This document shows, one piece after another, positions 26,507-34,886 of a stretch of 64,000 nucleotides of DNA (position 1 is the stretch's first letter; the number at the start of each line of letters is the position of its first letter). Source of the DNA: CAZMXP01 sp964570285 (GTDB lineage Bacteria; Planctomycetota; PLA2); the NCBI GenBank assembly GCA_964570285.1, contig CAZMXP010000004.1, positions 76,066-140,065 of the forward strand. The letters run 5' to 3'. Below the pieces are notes generated by a model. That model searched no databases, was not told the DNA's origin, and was given only the letters and a program-made list of their open reading frames with translations. The position numbers were made by a program, and so were the translations under genes.

Positions 26507-29500
26507 GTGCCGCTCACGCTGCCGCTGCTGCTCCTCCTGCCGCTCGCGGGCCCCTACGGGATCGACGGCCCCCCCGCCCCCCTCGATTCCGCCACGCGGC
26601 AGAGATTGGATCAGGCGCTGGCGCTCTGCCGGAGCGGCGCCGGCGAGGAGGTGGAGCAGGCGGTCCGTCAGATCGCGCTGATCGGGGAGGGGGCGCTGCC
26701 GGCGGTCGTCGAGCGGCTCAACGCGGGCGGGCCGGGCGAGCGCATGGTGCTCCTCCACGCCGTGAGCCGCATCGGGCGCGCGGCGCCTCTCCGCGTGCAG
26801 GCGGCCACAGACCCGCACCCGGCCGTGCGCGCGCTCGTGGCGGCCCCCGCCCGTGCGCCCCCGCTGCCCGACCTGCGCCGCCTCGCGAGCGAGTACGTGG
26901 ACCTGCTCGCGGTGGCCGACCACGCGCGGCGCGCCGATGCCGACGAGGACCTGCGGGGCAGGCGGCCGCCGCTCGGGCGCGACGACTCCACGTTCGCGGC
27001 GCTCCGCCGCCGCCTGCGCGACCGCCGCCTCGCCGACGCCTATCAGGCGGCGCGGCAGGCGGCGGCCCTCGCCCTCGCGCGGGCGGGGGCGGAGGCGCTG
27101 CGCGAGGGGCGCATGCGGCCCGACCTCGGCGACCCGGCGTTCGTCGCCTACGCGGCGCTGCTGCGCGAGGAGGAGCCGGGGCCGCTCTACCACGCGATGG
27201 CCGGCCTCGTGGCGGTCGGCGAGCCGGCGGCTCCGGCCCTTGTTGCCCTGTTGCAAAGGCACGACCCGAGGCGCGTCGTGCCCCTGCTCATCGCGGTCGG
27301 CCAGGGGCGCGAACTCTGCCTCGCGAGGGAGAGCCACGGGGCCGAGGCGCAGGCCGCGCTCGTGCAGTGGGCGGCGCGGGTGCTCCCGCCGGAGGAGCTC
27401 CTGCCCTGGCTCGAGCGGGCGGCGGAGTCGGAGCACGAGGTCGTCCGCTCGCACGCGCTCGACGCGCTGCTCGATCTTCCCTCGCCGGCGGGGATCGACG
27501 CCGCGCGTCGGCTCTTCGCCATCGAGGGCCCGGGCGGCGACGACACGGAGGCGGCTCGGCTGCTCGCGCGCGCGGGCGAGGTCGAGCCCCTCGCCGAGTG
27601 GGTGCGCCTCGCGCCCCTGCCGCCGGAGGGTGCCTCGGGCACGAGGGTGGCCCAGCTCCGCCGCGCGAGTCTCGCCGCATTGCGAAAGGAAGGGGGTGCG
27701 GGGGCCGAGAGGCTGGGCGCGGAGCTGATGGCGAGCGAGTCGGGCGAGTTGCGCCTGCTGGGGCTCGAATTCGTGCGCGACGAGGCGCTGCTGTTCGCGT
27801 TCCTCGCGCGGGAGCCGGAGGAGCGTCTCGCCGAGGCCGCGGTGCTGCGCGTCCTCGACCTCTCCGGGCCTGCCGCGGCGCCGGCCCTCGCCGCGGCGCT
27901 CGGCGCGCGGGGCCTGCCGCTCTCGCGGCGCCTCGCGCAGGGGTTCCGGCGGGCGGGGGCCGGGGAGACGCTCGTCGGCTTCGCGGAGGCAGGGTCCGAC
28001 GAGGCCCTCGCCGCCCTCGGCGGATTCGATGCCCTTCCCCCCGGGGTCGGAGAGCGCCTGCTCGCGATCCATGCCGGCGCCTCGGGGGAGCGTCGCGTGC
28101 GCGCGCTGGCGGCGCTGGTGCCCCTGGGGAGCGCCGCGGTCCGCGAGCGCGTCATCGAGGCGGGAGACGCCGGGATCGAGGTGCTCGCCGCGCGCACCGG
28201 CCTCGACGGGCCGCTCGCCTTCAGCGTTCCGCTGCTCGCGCGCGTCGCGGGTGCGGACGCGTCGCTGCTGCGGCGCCTCGGGCGCATCGCGGCGGCCTTG
28301 CCGGAGCCGGAGCCTGGCCTCTTCCTCGCGCTGCTCGACCGCTGGGAGGCGGTGGCCGCGGACGAGCCCCCCGGTTCCGACAGCGAGGGAGGCCCCGTGC
28401 GCCAGCGGATCCTCCTCGTCCAGGGTCTCGCGCGGGCGCGCGACGGCGCGAGTGTCGCCGCGCTCTTCAGGCGTCTGCTCGAGGGCAGGCTCGGCGACAT
28501 CCACTTCGTGCTGCCGGTGCTGGAGGCGGCGGCGCGGCACCTCTCGGGTGCCGACCTCGCGCCGCTGCTCCCCCTCGTGCTGGCGCGCTGCGCCGAGGAG
28601 CGGCCGCTCGCGGAGAAGCGCCCGCCGCCCTACGACGAGATGCGCCGCCGCCTGCTCTGGGGCGGCATCAATGCGCTCGCGCTCAAGCCGCCGGAGGGCG
28701 CGCTCGCGGGGCTGTTGCCGATCCTCTTCGAGCCCTCGCTGCAGCCGATGGCGTTCGACTGGCAGGACTCCTGTCCGGCACCGTCCTGGGTGCTCGAGGC
28801 GCTGCGCCACTTCCCCGCCGACGCCGTGTCCACGGCGCTCGCCGCCGAGATCGGTGCGGCGGAGGAGGACGGGCGGCTTGCCGCGATGCACCCCGAGACG
28901 CTCTTCCGGTACGTGAAGTCCTGCCGCGAGGGGCGCGACCGCGGCCGCCTCCTGCCCGAGGTGGCGCTGCTCCTCGGCGACGTGCTCGACCGCCTCCCCT
29001 TCGACGGCGAGGTGGCCGCCGAGAGGATCTCGGCGCTTGCGACGCTCGGCCGCTGGAAAGAGGCCGCCGAGGTCGCGCGCCGTGCCGCGGCGGAGGCGCG
29101 CGCGCGCGGGCGCGGCGCGGACGAGGGCTTCTGGACGCCGCGGCGCCTCGACGGGCGCGCCGCCATCTGCGACGCGATGGCCTCCGGGGACGGCGCCGCG
29201 ATGGGCGCGCTCGCGGCGGCGGCCGGCACCGATCCGATCGTCAGCTATCTCGCGGCGTGGAACCATCTCTTCGCGCTCGGCGACCTCGCGGCGGCGGACA
29301 CCGCGGCGGCCGCCGCGGCGTGGGGCACCGGCGCGCTCTACCACGCCTATCGCGACATGCTCGGGATGGTGCGCGTGCGCCAGGGGCGGCCGCAGGAGGC
29401 GCTCTGGTGGTTCGACCCGCAGGCGGCGCTGCCGATCCGCCGGCCCAGCGACCAGGGCGCCCGCCACCTGCTCTACCAGGCGAAGGCGCTCATCGCGCTG

Positions 29501-29659
29501 GGCGAGACGCGCGAGGCGCAAAACGACCTCGAACGCGCGATCCGCGAGGACCGGCGCCTCCTCGCCGAGGCGCAGGCCGACCCCGACTTCGCCCCCTTCG
29601 CCGAGAGCTTCCGCCTCGCCGAGGAGGAGTTCCTCGAGTCGCTCTTCCGGTGGGACTAG
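26507..29659 (+). CDS. Large secreted HEAT/TPR-repeat protein
   Basis: A 1050-aa protein. The N-terminus MPLTLPLLLLLPLAGPYG is signal-peptide-like, so it is probably exported. Most of the length is alpha-helical, Ala/Leu/Arg-rich HEAT-like repeats (about 40-850), and the last 200 residues look like TPR pairs (LFALGDLAAADTAAAAAAW, AKALIALGETREAQNDLERA). No catalytic motif is visible. Such solenoids usually serve as scaffolds or binding surfaces. GTG at 26507 lies eight bases after GATAAT. A TAG stop at 29659 is followed by the short gap to a convergent hydrolase gene. Confidence 0.82.
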   Translation: MPLTLPLLLLLPLAGPYGIDGPPAPLDSATRQRLDQALALCRSGAGEEVEQAVRQIALIGEGALPAVVERLNAGGPGERMVLLHAVSRIGRAAPLRVQAATDPHPAVRALVAAPARAPPLPDLRRLASEYVDLLAVADHARRADADEDLRGRRPPLGRDDSTFAALRRRLRDRRLADAYQAARQAAALALARAGAEALREGRMRPDLGDPAFVAYAALLREEEPGPLYHAMAGLVAVGEPAAPALVALLQRHDPRRVVPLLIAVGQGRELCLARESHGAEAQAALVQWAARVLPPEELLPWLERAAESEHEVVRSHALDALLDLPSPAGIDAARRLFAIEGPGGDDTEAARLLARAGEVEPLAEWVRLAPLPPEGASGTRVAQLRRASLAALRKEGGAGAERLGAELMASESGELRLLGLEFVRDEALLFAFLAREPEERLAEAAVLRVLDLSGPAAAPALAAALGARGLPLSRRLAQGFRRAGAGETLVGFAEAGSDEALAALGGFDALPPGVGERLLAIHAGASGERRVRALAALVPLGSAAVRERVIEAGDAGIEVLAARTGLDGPLAFSVPLLARVAGADASLLRRLGRIAAALPEPEPGLFLALLDRWEAVAADEPPGSDSEGGPVRQRILLVQGLARARDGASVAALFRRLLEGRLGDIHFVLPVLEAAARHLSGADLAPLLPLVLARCAEERPLAEKRPPPYDEMRRRLLWGGINALALKPPEGALAGLLPILFEPSLQPMAFDWQDSCPAPSWVLEALRHFPADAVSTALAAEIGAAEEDGRLAAMHPETLFRYVKSCREGRDRGRLLPEVALLLGDVLDRLPFDGEVAAERISALATLGRWKEAAEVARRAAAEARARGRGADEGFWTPRRLDGRAAICDAMASGDGAAMGALAAAAGTDPIVSYLAAWNHLFALGDLAAADTAAAAAAWGTGALYHAYRDMLGMVRVRQGRPQEALWWFDPQAALPIRRPSDQGARHLLYQAKALIALGETREAQNDLERAIREDRRLLAEAQADPDFAPFAESFRLAEEEFLESLFRWD

Positions 29660-29703
29660 CGGGGCCCGGCAGGGCCCGGGCCCCGCTAGTCCCGAGGTGG
29701 AGT

Positions 29704-30372
29704 TCAGGGGTAGTTCCAACTCGAACCCGGCTCGAGTTCCTTCACGGTGACGCCGAGGGGCGCGAAGCCGCGCGCGTCCTGCGCGAGCACCGGGAAGGTC
29801 CTGTAGTGGATCGGGATCGCGACCTTCGGGCGGATCCACTCGGCGGCCTTCGTTGCGAGTTCGGCGCCCATCGTGTAGCGGTCGCCGATCGGGATCAGCG
29901 CGACGTCGGGCCGGTAGATCTCGCCGATCAGTTTCATGTCGCCGAAGAGGCCGGTGTCGCCGCAGTGGTAGACCGTCACGCCCCCCATGCGCAGCACGAT
30001 GCCGCAGGCGTTGCCCATGTAGCGGCCGCCGTGCGACGAGGAGTGGAACGCCTGCGTGAAGGCGGCCCAGCCCCACGGCGTCTCCACCTTGCCGCCCGGG
30101 TTGGCGCCCACCGTCCTGACCCCCTCGCCCTCCGCCCAGACGGTGATCTCGTGGCAGGCGATCAGCGTCGCCTTGTTCCGCTTCGCGATCGAAAACGAGT
30201 CGCCGACGTGGTCCTCGTGGCCGTGCGTCAGCAGCACCGTGCCGCAGCGGATCTCCTCGGGCTTCTGCTTCGCCAGCGGATTCCCCGTCAGGAAGGGATC
30301 GATGACGGCCGACTCCTTGCCGTCGGAGAAGAGAAAGCCCGAGTGCCCGAGATAAGTGATCGAGAGTCCCAT
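29704..30372 (-). CDS. Metal-dependent hydrolase, UPF0173/UlaG-like metallo-beta-lactamase fold
   Basis: A 222-aa protein, the usual size for UPF0173. It has ITYLGHSGFLF, DPFLTGNPLA, the metal-binding motif THGHEDHVGD, GGRYMGNACGIVLRMGG, YHCGDTGLFGDM, and PIHYRTFP. It is a cytoplasmic metallohydrolase of unknown physiological substrate. The ATG at 30372 is preceded by GCGAGGACGCG. Sequence 30373-30520 upstream carries a small inverted repeat (GTAAACGGC / GCCCTTTAC) and no gene. Confidence 0.92.
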   Translation of the reverse strand: MGLSITYLGHSGFLFSDGKESAVIDPFLTGNPLAKQKPEEIRCGTVLLTHGHEDHVGDSFSIAKRNKATLIACHEITVWAEGEGVRTVGANPGGKVETPWGWAAFTQAFHSSSHGGRYMGNACGIVLRMGGVTVYHCGDTGLFGDMKLIGEIYRPDVALIPIGDRYTMGAELATKAAEWIRPKVAIPIHYRTFPVLAQDARGFAPLGVTVKELEPGSSWNYP

Positions 30373-30520
30373 CGCGTCCTCGCTTGAATGCGCCTTGTAC
30401 CCGGTACAGGACAGAGGCTAGCACGCCCCATTCCCTTGTAAACGGCGGCTCCGCAGCCCTTTACGGCAATCCGCTCGAGTGGCACGCCTTTCGATAAGGC
30501 ACAGGCAGGAGATAACAGCC

Positions 30521-30937
30521 ATGACCAAAACCCTGCTGATCGCCTCTCTCTTCGCTCTCGGGGCGCCGACCGCATCGGCGGGCGACCTCGACTTCATCTT
30601 CCGCTGGGGAAGCCACCGGCACAACCGCCGCGTCGAAGTGCGGCACAACCACCGCCACGAGGTGCGCTGCGACGAGCACTGCCACCGCACCTACGTCCCC
30701 GGCTGCTACGAGACCGTGACCGTCCGCGTGTTCGTCCCGGCCCGGCATGAAACCGTCTGGGAGCCGGCCGTCTACGAGACTCGCTACGACCCCTGCGGCC
30801 GCGCCTACCGCGTCTGCGTCCGCGAGGGATACTACCGGACCGTCTGCATCCCGGCGCGCTACGAGGACCGCTGCGAGCGGGTCTTCAGGCCGGGCCGCTG
30901 GGTCTACGACTGCAACACCCGCGGACACTGCCATTGA
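30521..30937 (+). CDS. Small secreted Tyr/Arg/Cys-rich repeat protein
   Basis: A 138-aa protein. Signal peptide TLLIASLFALGAPTASAG, then a strongly basic, aromatic mature part built from short repeats of the type Y-x-P-x-(R/C)-Y-E, such as YVPGCYETV, FVPARHETV, YDPCGRAYRVC, CIPARYEDR and FRPGRWVYDC. Several Cys could form disulfides. It resembles small exported proteins common in planctomycete-like genomes, but no function is known. AGGCAGGAGATAACAGCC gives a good Shine-Dalgarno before the ATG. Confidence 0.82.
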   Translation: MTKTLLIASLFALGAPTASAGDLDFIFRWGSHRHNRRVEVRHNHRHEVRCDEHCHRTYVPGCYETVTVRVFVPARHETVWEPAVYETRYDPCGRAYRVCVREGYYRTVCIPARYEDRCERVFRPGRWVYDCNTRGHCH

Positions 30938-30958
30938 AGACTCGCCTGCGGCGGGTTT

Positions 30959-31960
30959 TCACCAAGGGCTGCTGCGCGGACCTAGTCCGCGCAGCAGCTT
31001 GTTTGGAAGCGCGGGGCCTTCGAACACGAGGGCGGAGTAGATCTGCACGAGGTTCGCGCCGGCGTCGAGACGGGCTTGTGCTTCGGAGGCCGAGCCGATG
31101 CCGCCGACGGAGATGATCGGCAGGGACCTGCCGAGGAGCGAGCGCAGGTCGCGGAGCATGGCCGATGATCGGGGGGCGAGGGGGGTGCCGGAGAGGCCGC
31201 CCTCGAAGGCGATGCCCGGGGGGCGCTCGAGCGTCGTGTTCGTCGCGACAACGCCGTCGCACCCCGAGGCCGTGACCGCCCCCGCCGCGTCCGCAAGGGC
31301 GGCCTGGTCGAGGTCGGGGCTCAGCTTGACGAAGAGCGGCGTTCCCCCCGCGGCCGCCTTGACGCGCCGGAGCAGCGTTTCGAGCCAGGCGCGGGACTGG
31401 AGTTCGCGCAGGCCGGGGGTGTTGGGCGACGAGACGTTGACGACCCAGTAGTCGGCGACCCCGCGGGTCGCCTCCAGCGCTTCGAGGTAGTCGTCGGTCG
31501 CCCGCTCCAGCGGCGTCTCCTTCTGCTTGCCGAGGTTGATGCCGACGGTGTCGCCCTCCCGCTTGTCCTTCCCGAGGCGCCTTGCCACGGCGGCGGCGCC
31601 GTCGTTGGGGAATCCGAGGCGGTTGCCGAGCGCGCCCACTTCGGGAAAGCGCCACATCCGCGGGCGATCGTTGCCGGGCTGCGGGCGGGGGGTGACCGTG
31701 CCGAACTCGACGAAGCCGAACCCGAGCGCGCGCCAGAAGGGTAGAGCGACGCCGTTCTTGTCGAACCCGGCGGCGAGGCCGAGGGGGTTCTTGAACCGGA
31801 GGCCCGCGACGACGACCGGCCGGTCGCCTCCCCCCGCGCCCCCCAACCATCGCCCCAACGGGCCGCCTCCCAGCCTCGCGGCGCGCATCGCCCATCGATG
31901 GGCCCTCTCCGGATCCATCCGGAAGAGCAGCGGTTTCATCAGGCCGTAGGGCAGGGGCAT
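30959..31960 (-). CDS. pyrD: Dihydroorotate dehydrogenase, class 2 (quinone-dependent)
   Basis: A 333-aa enzyme that oxidises dihydroorotate to orotate in pyrimidine synthesis at the inner membrane. The class 2 N-terminal helix region LMKPLLFRMDPERAHRWAM is present, with NPLGLAAGFDKNG, FVEFGTVTPRPQPGN, NRLGFPNDG, the catalytic Ser in VVNVSSPNTPGLR, FVKLSPDLD, and ISVGGIGSASEA. A C6-GCG-C6 tract (31830-31844) encodes the WLGGAGGG linker between helix and barrel. The last codons overlap a perfect palindrome (30968-30998). It is divergently transcribed from purB across a 37-bp gap, so pyrimidine and purine genes share one control region. Confidence 0.97.
   Translation of the reverse strand: MPLPYGLMKPLLFRMDPERAHRWAMRAARLGGGPLGRWLGGAGGGDRPVVVAGLRFKNPLGLAAGFDKNGVALPFWRALGFGFVEFGTVTPRPQPGNDRPRMWRFPEVGALGNRLGFPNDGAAAVARRLGKDKREGDTVGINLGKQKETPLERATDDYLEALEATRGVADYWVVNVSSPNTPGLRELQSRAWLETLLRRVKAAAGGTPLFVKLSPDLDQAALADAAGAVTASGCDGVVATNTTLERPPGIAFEGGLSGTPLAPRSSAMLRDLRSLLGRSLPIISVGGIGSASEAQARLDAGANLVQIYSALVFEGPALPNKLLRGLGPRSSPW
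30968..30998. terminator. Perfect 14-bp palindrome between convergent genes
   Basis: GCTGCTGCGCGGAC (30968-30981) pairs with 30985-30998 around a CTA loop. It lies inside the last codons of pyrD and 31 bases after the convergent secreted-protein gene, so it may terminate both. Confidence 0.55.
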
Positions 31961-31997
31961 GGCCGGCGGCTGGCAGTCTAGGCGATAATGACCACGG
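31961..31997. promoter_or_regulatory. Compact divergent pyrD/purB promoter
   Basis: Within 37 bp, GATAAT (31984-31989, plus) lies eight bases before the purB ATG. TAGACT on the minus strand lies 14 bases before the pyrD ATG. The two -10-like boxes are only a few bases apart, so polymerase binding for one gene should exclude the other. Confidence 0.5.
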
Positions 31998-33437
31998 ATG
32001 TCGGGCGCGGGCGAGACCTACGAGAGCCCCTTGGCCGGCCGGTACGCCAGCGCCGCGATGAAGCGGCTCTGGTCGCCGGCGCACTCGGCCCGGACGTGGC
32101 GGCGCCTCTGGCTCTGGCTCGCGGAGGCGGAGCGCGAGCTGGGGCTGCCGGTCTCGGAGGCGCAACTCGCGGCGATGCGGGCGCACCTCGACGACGTCGA
32201 TCTCGACGAGATCCGGCGCCGGGAGGGGGAGCTGCGCCACGATGTGATGGCCCACCTGCACACCTTCGGCGCGCTCTGCCCGGAGGCGAAGCCGATCCTG
32301 CACTGGGGCGCCACGAGCGCCTATGTGCAGGACAACGGCGACCTGCTGCTGATGAAGGAGTCGCTCGGGCTGCTGCGGGCGGGTCTCGTCAACGTGCTCG
32401 ACGCGCTGGGCCGCTTCGCGCGGCAGTGGCGCGACCTGCCGACGCTCGGCTTCACGCACTTCCAGCCCGCCCAGCCGACCACGGTCGGCAAGCGGGCGAC
32501 GCTCTGGGCGCAGGACCTGCTCTTCGACCTGCAGGACCTGGGGTATCTGCTCGGGACGCTCCCTTTCCGGGGGGTGAAGGGGACGACCGGCACGCAGGCG
32601 TCGTTTCTCACCCTCTTCGAGGGGGATCATCAGAGGGTCCGGGAGCTGGACCGCCTCGTCACCGCCAAGGCGGGCTTCGGCAAGAGTGTTGCCGTCTCCG
32701 GCCAGACGATCTCGCGCAAGCAGGATGCGCGGGTGGCGGCAGTGCTCGGGGGGATCGCGGCGACCGCCGGGAAGTTCGGCAACGACCTTCGGCTCCTGCA
32801 GCACCTGGGCGAGCTCGAGGAGCCGTTCCGCGAGAAGCAGGTCGGCTCGTCGGCGATGCCGTACAAGCGTAACCCCATGCGGGCGGAGAGGATGTGCGCG
32901 CTGTCGCGCTTCGTCCTCGCGACCGCCCAGAACCCCGGATACACCGCGGCGACCCAGTGGCTGGAGCGGACCCTGGACGACTCGGCCAACCGGCGGCTGG
33001 CGCTGCCGGAGCTCTTCCTCGCGGTGGACGCCCTTCTCCATCTCTTCCTCGACGTCGCGCGCGGGCTGGTCGTGCATCCGAAGGTGGTCGAGCGCAACCT
33101 CCGCCGGGAGCTTCCGTTCCTCGCGACGGAGGAGATCCTGATGGAGGCGGTGCGCAGGGGCGGCGACCGGCAGGTGCTGCACGAGCGCCTCCGCGTGCAC
33201 GCCCGTGCCGCCGCCGACCGGCTGAAGGAGGGGGGGGAGGGCAACGACCTCCTCGCGCGCCTCGCCTCCGATGGCGCCTTCGAGGGCGTCGGCGACCTGC
33301 TCGCGGCCGACGCCGACGCGCGCCGGTACACCGGGCGCGCGGGCCGGCAGGTGGAGGAGTTCCTCGCCGAGGAGGTCGACCCCGTCGTCGCGGCCCATCG
33401 CGACCTGCTCGGCGGCGAGGCTGAGGTGAATGTCTAG
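31998..33437 (+). CDS. purB: Adenylosuccinate lyase
   Basis: A 479-aa enzyme of the fumarase/aspartase superfamily, acting twice in purine synthesis (SAICAR to AICAR; adenylosuccinate to AMP). Motifs are YESPLAGRYASAAM, HDVMAHLHTF, HWGATSAYVQDNGD, GFTHFQPAQPTTVGKR and the superfamily signature GSSAMPYKRNPMRAE. Length and motifs match the eukaryote-like PurB type. The start follows GATAAT by eight bases, with no Shine-Dalgarno. A short hairpin follows the stop. Confidence 0.97.
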   Translation: MSGAGETYESPLAGRYASAAMKRLWSPAHSARTWRRLWLWLAEAERELGLPVSEAQLAAMRAHLDDVDLDEIRRREGELRHDVMAHLHTFGALCPEAKPILHWGATSAYVQDNGDLLLMKESLGLLRAGLVNVLDALGRFARQWRDLPTLGFTHFQPAQPTTVGKRATLWAQDLLFDLQDLGYLLGTLPFRGVKGTTGTQASFLTLFEGDHQRVRELDRLVTAKAGFGKSVAVSGQTISRKQDARVAAVLGGIAATAGKFGNDLRLLQHLGELEEPFREKQVGSSAMPYKRNPMRAERMCALSRFVLATAQNPGYTAATQWLERTLDDSANRRLALPELFLAVDALLHLFLDVARGLVVHPKVVERNLRRELPFLATEEILMEAVRRGGDRQVLHERLRVHARAAADRLKEGGEGNDLLARLASDGAFEGVGDLLAADADARRYTGRAGRQVEEFLAEEVDPVVAAHRDLLGGEAEVNV

Positions 33438-33444
33438 GAACTTC

Positions 33445-33464
33445 ACCGGACTTTAATGTCCGGT
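33445..33464 (+). terminator. Short hairpin after purB
   Basis: ACCGGAC (33445-33451) pairs with GTCCGGT (33458-33464) around TTTAAT, eight bases after the purB stop. The stem is short and lacks a T-run, so this is a weak candidate. Confidence 0.4.
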
Positions 33465-33523
33465 CCGCCCGCGTCCGAAAGAGTGGGCGCTCCTGCGTAT
33501 ACAATCAACGCGGGACAGCGCAG

Positions 33524-34018
33524 ATGAGTCACGGCGAAGGCAACGACGATCGAAGCGATCCGGCACCCGACGAGGGCGTGGACGAATCGCCGGTGCGTCG
33601 TCCCGGTCCCCACGGCGCCGACGCCGAGATCACGCGCGCGCACCGTCGCGCGGAGAAGAGCAGCCGACGCGCGTTCGAGGAGGTCTCGCCGCAGCCGATC
33701 GCCGCCGCGGAAGCGGTGACGGCGCTCGACGACGAGAACGAGATCCCCCCGCCGTCGCCGAAGGGGAAGATGCCGCTCGTGAAGAGCCGGGCCTGCTTCA
33801 TCGCGACGGCCGCCTACGGCACCGACGACGCGCCCGAGGTGGAGCAGCTCCGCCGCTTCCGCGACGAGCGCCTGCTGAAGAGCGCCGTCGGCACGATGCT
33901 CGTGCGCCTCTACTACCGCATGAGCCCGCCGATCGCGCGCCTCGTCGCGCGCAAGCCGCGCCTGCGCACCGCCGTGCGCCGCGCGCTCGACTGTTTCCGC
34001 AGCCGCGCGGCGCTCTAG
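33524..34018 (+). CDS. CFI-box C-terminal domain protein
   Basis: A 164-aa protein. The first 85 residues are charged and low-complexity. The C-terminal part has the CFI-box pattern: CFIATAAYGTDDAPEVEQL, RRFRDERLL, VRLYYRMSPPIARLVA. This C-terminal domain is known as a recurring tail on exported or surface proteins in several phyla, with a presumed sorting or processing role. No signal peptide is seen here, which is odd. TACAAT (33500-33505) is a possible -10, giving a leader of about 11 nt. The TAG stop shares CTAG with the convergent gene. Confidence 0.8.
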   Translation: MSHGEGNDDRSDPAPDEGVDESPVRRPGPHGADAEITRAHRRAEKSSRRAFEEVSPQPIAAAEAVTALDDENEIPPPSPKGKMPLVKSRACFIATAAYGTDDAPEVEQLRRFRDERLLKSAVGTMLVRLYYRMSPPIARLVARKPRLRTAVRRALDCFRSRAAL

Positions 34019-34809
34019 GCGAGCGCGCCGCGCAGCACCGTCACCGCCTGTCCGGCGATGTTGACGCGGTCGCCCCACAGCGAGACGCGCACCGTGCCGC
34101 CGCGGCGCGACGCCTGGTAGCCGACGAGGCTGTCGCGGCCGAACCGCTCGCACCAGAAGGGCGCGAGGCAGCAGTGCGCGGAGCCGGTCACCGGATCCTC
34201 CGGCACGCCCACGCTCGGCGCGAAGAAGCGCGAGACGAAGTCGTAGCCCGCGGTCTCCGCCTTCGCGGTGACGACGACGCCGCGCACGTCCACCTTCGCG
34301 AGCTTCGCGAAGTCGGGCGTCATCCCCCGCACCGTCTTCTCGTCCGCGACCTCGATCATGTAGTCCCGGTCGTTGCGCCCGATCCAGGCCGGTTCGACGC
34401 CGAGCGCCGACAGGAGCCCCCGGCGCGGCGCCGCCACGCGGCGCGCGGCGAGCAGCGGGAAGTCCATCTCGATCCAGTCGCCGGCGCGCGCCGCCGCGAG
34501 CACGCCGCCCTTCGTGTGGAAGACGGCCCGTGCCGAGGGCGGCAGGCGGCCGCTCTCCCAGAGCACGTGGGCGCTCGCCAGCGTGGCATGGCCGCAGAGG
34601 TCCACCTCGATGAGCGGCGTGAACCAGCGCAGGTCATACTCGGAGGGGGCGCGGGGGACGAGAAAGGCGGTCTCCGAGAGGTTCATCTCCGCCGCGACCG
34701 CCTGCATCCAGGCTTCGTCGGCGGCCTGCTCCAGCACGCAGACCGCCGCCGGATTGCCCGCGAACGGGCGATCCGTGAATGCATCCACGAACACGATAGG
34801 CTGGCCCAT
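34015..34809 (-). CDS. PhzF-family isomerase/epimerase
   Basis: A 264-aa protein from ATG 34809 (an upstream ATG at 34821 is possible). PhzF fold motifs: VDAFTDRPFAGNPAAVCVL, the catalytic Glu in MNLSETAFL, LRWFTPLIEVDLCGHATLA, FFAPSVGVPEDPVTGSAH and the glycine-rich end. Family members catalyse isomerisation steps in phenazine or other metabolism. No phenazine genes are nearby, so the substrate is unknown. Its TAG stop lies on the same CTAG as the plus-strand stop of the CFI-box gene. Confidence 0.9.
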   Translation of the reverse strand: MGQPIVFVDAFTDRPFAGNPAAVCVLEQAADEAWMQAVAAEMNLSETAFLVPRAPSEYDLRWFTPLIEVDLCGHATLASAHVLWESGRLPPSARAVFHTKGGVLAAARAGDWIEMDFPLLAARRVAAPRRGLLSALGVEPAWIGRNDRDYMIEVADEKTVRGMTPDFAKLAKVDVRGVVVTAKAETAGYDFVSRFFAPSVGVPEDPVTGSAHCCLAPFWCERFGRDSLVGYQASRRGGTVRVSLWGDRVNIAGQAVTVLRGALA

Positions 34810-34886
34810 CGGCCCCACCATCGTAATGCGGGGGCTACCCCGGCCCAAATCCGCCGCGCCTGCCGATCTATAGACGGAGAACCGGC

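Noticed and set aside
25508..30424. 1638-codon open frame on minus
   Set aside because: It is the antisense of asparaginase, nnrD and the HEAT protein, with shadow-like composition and no motifs.
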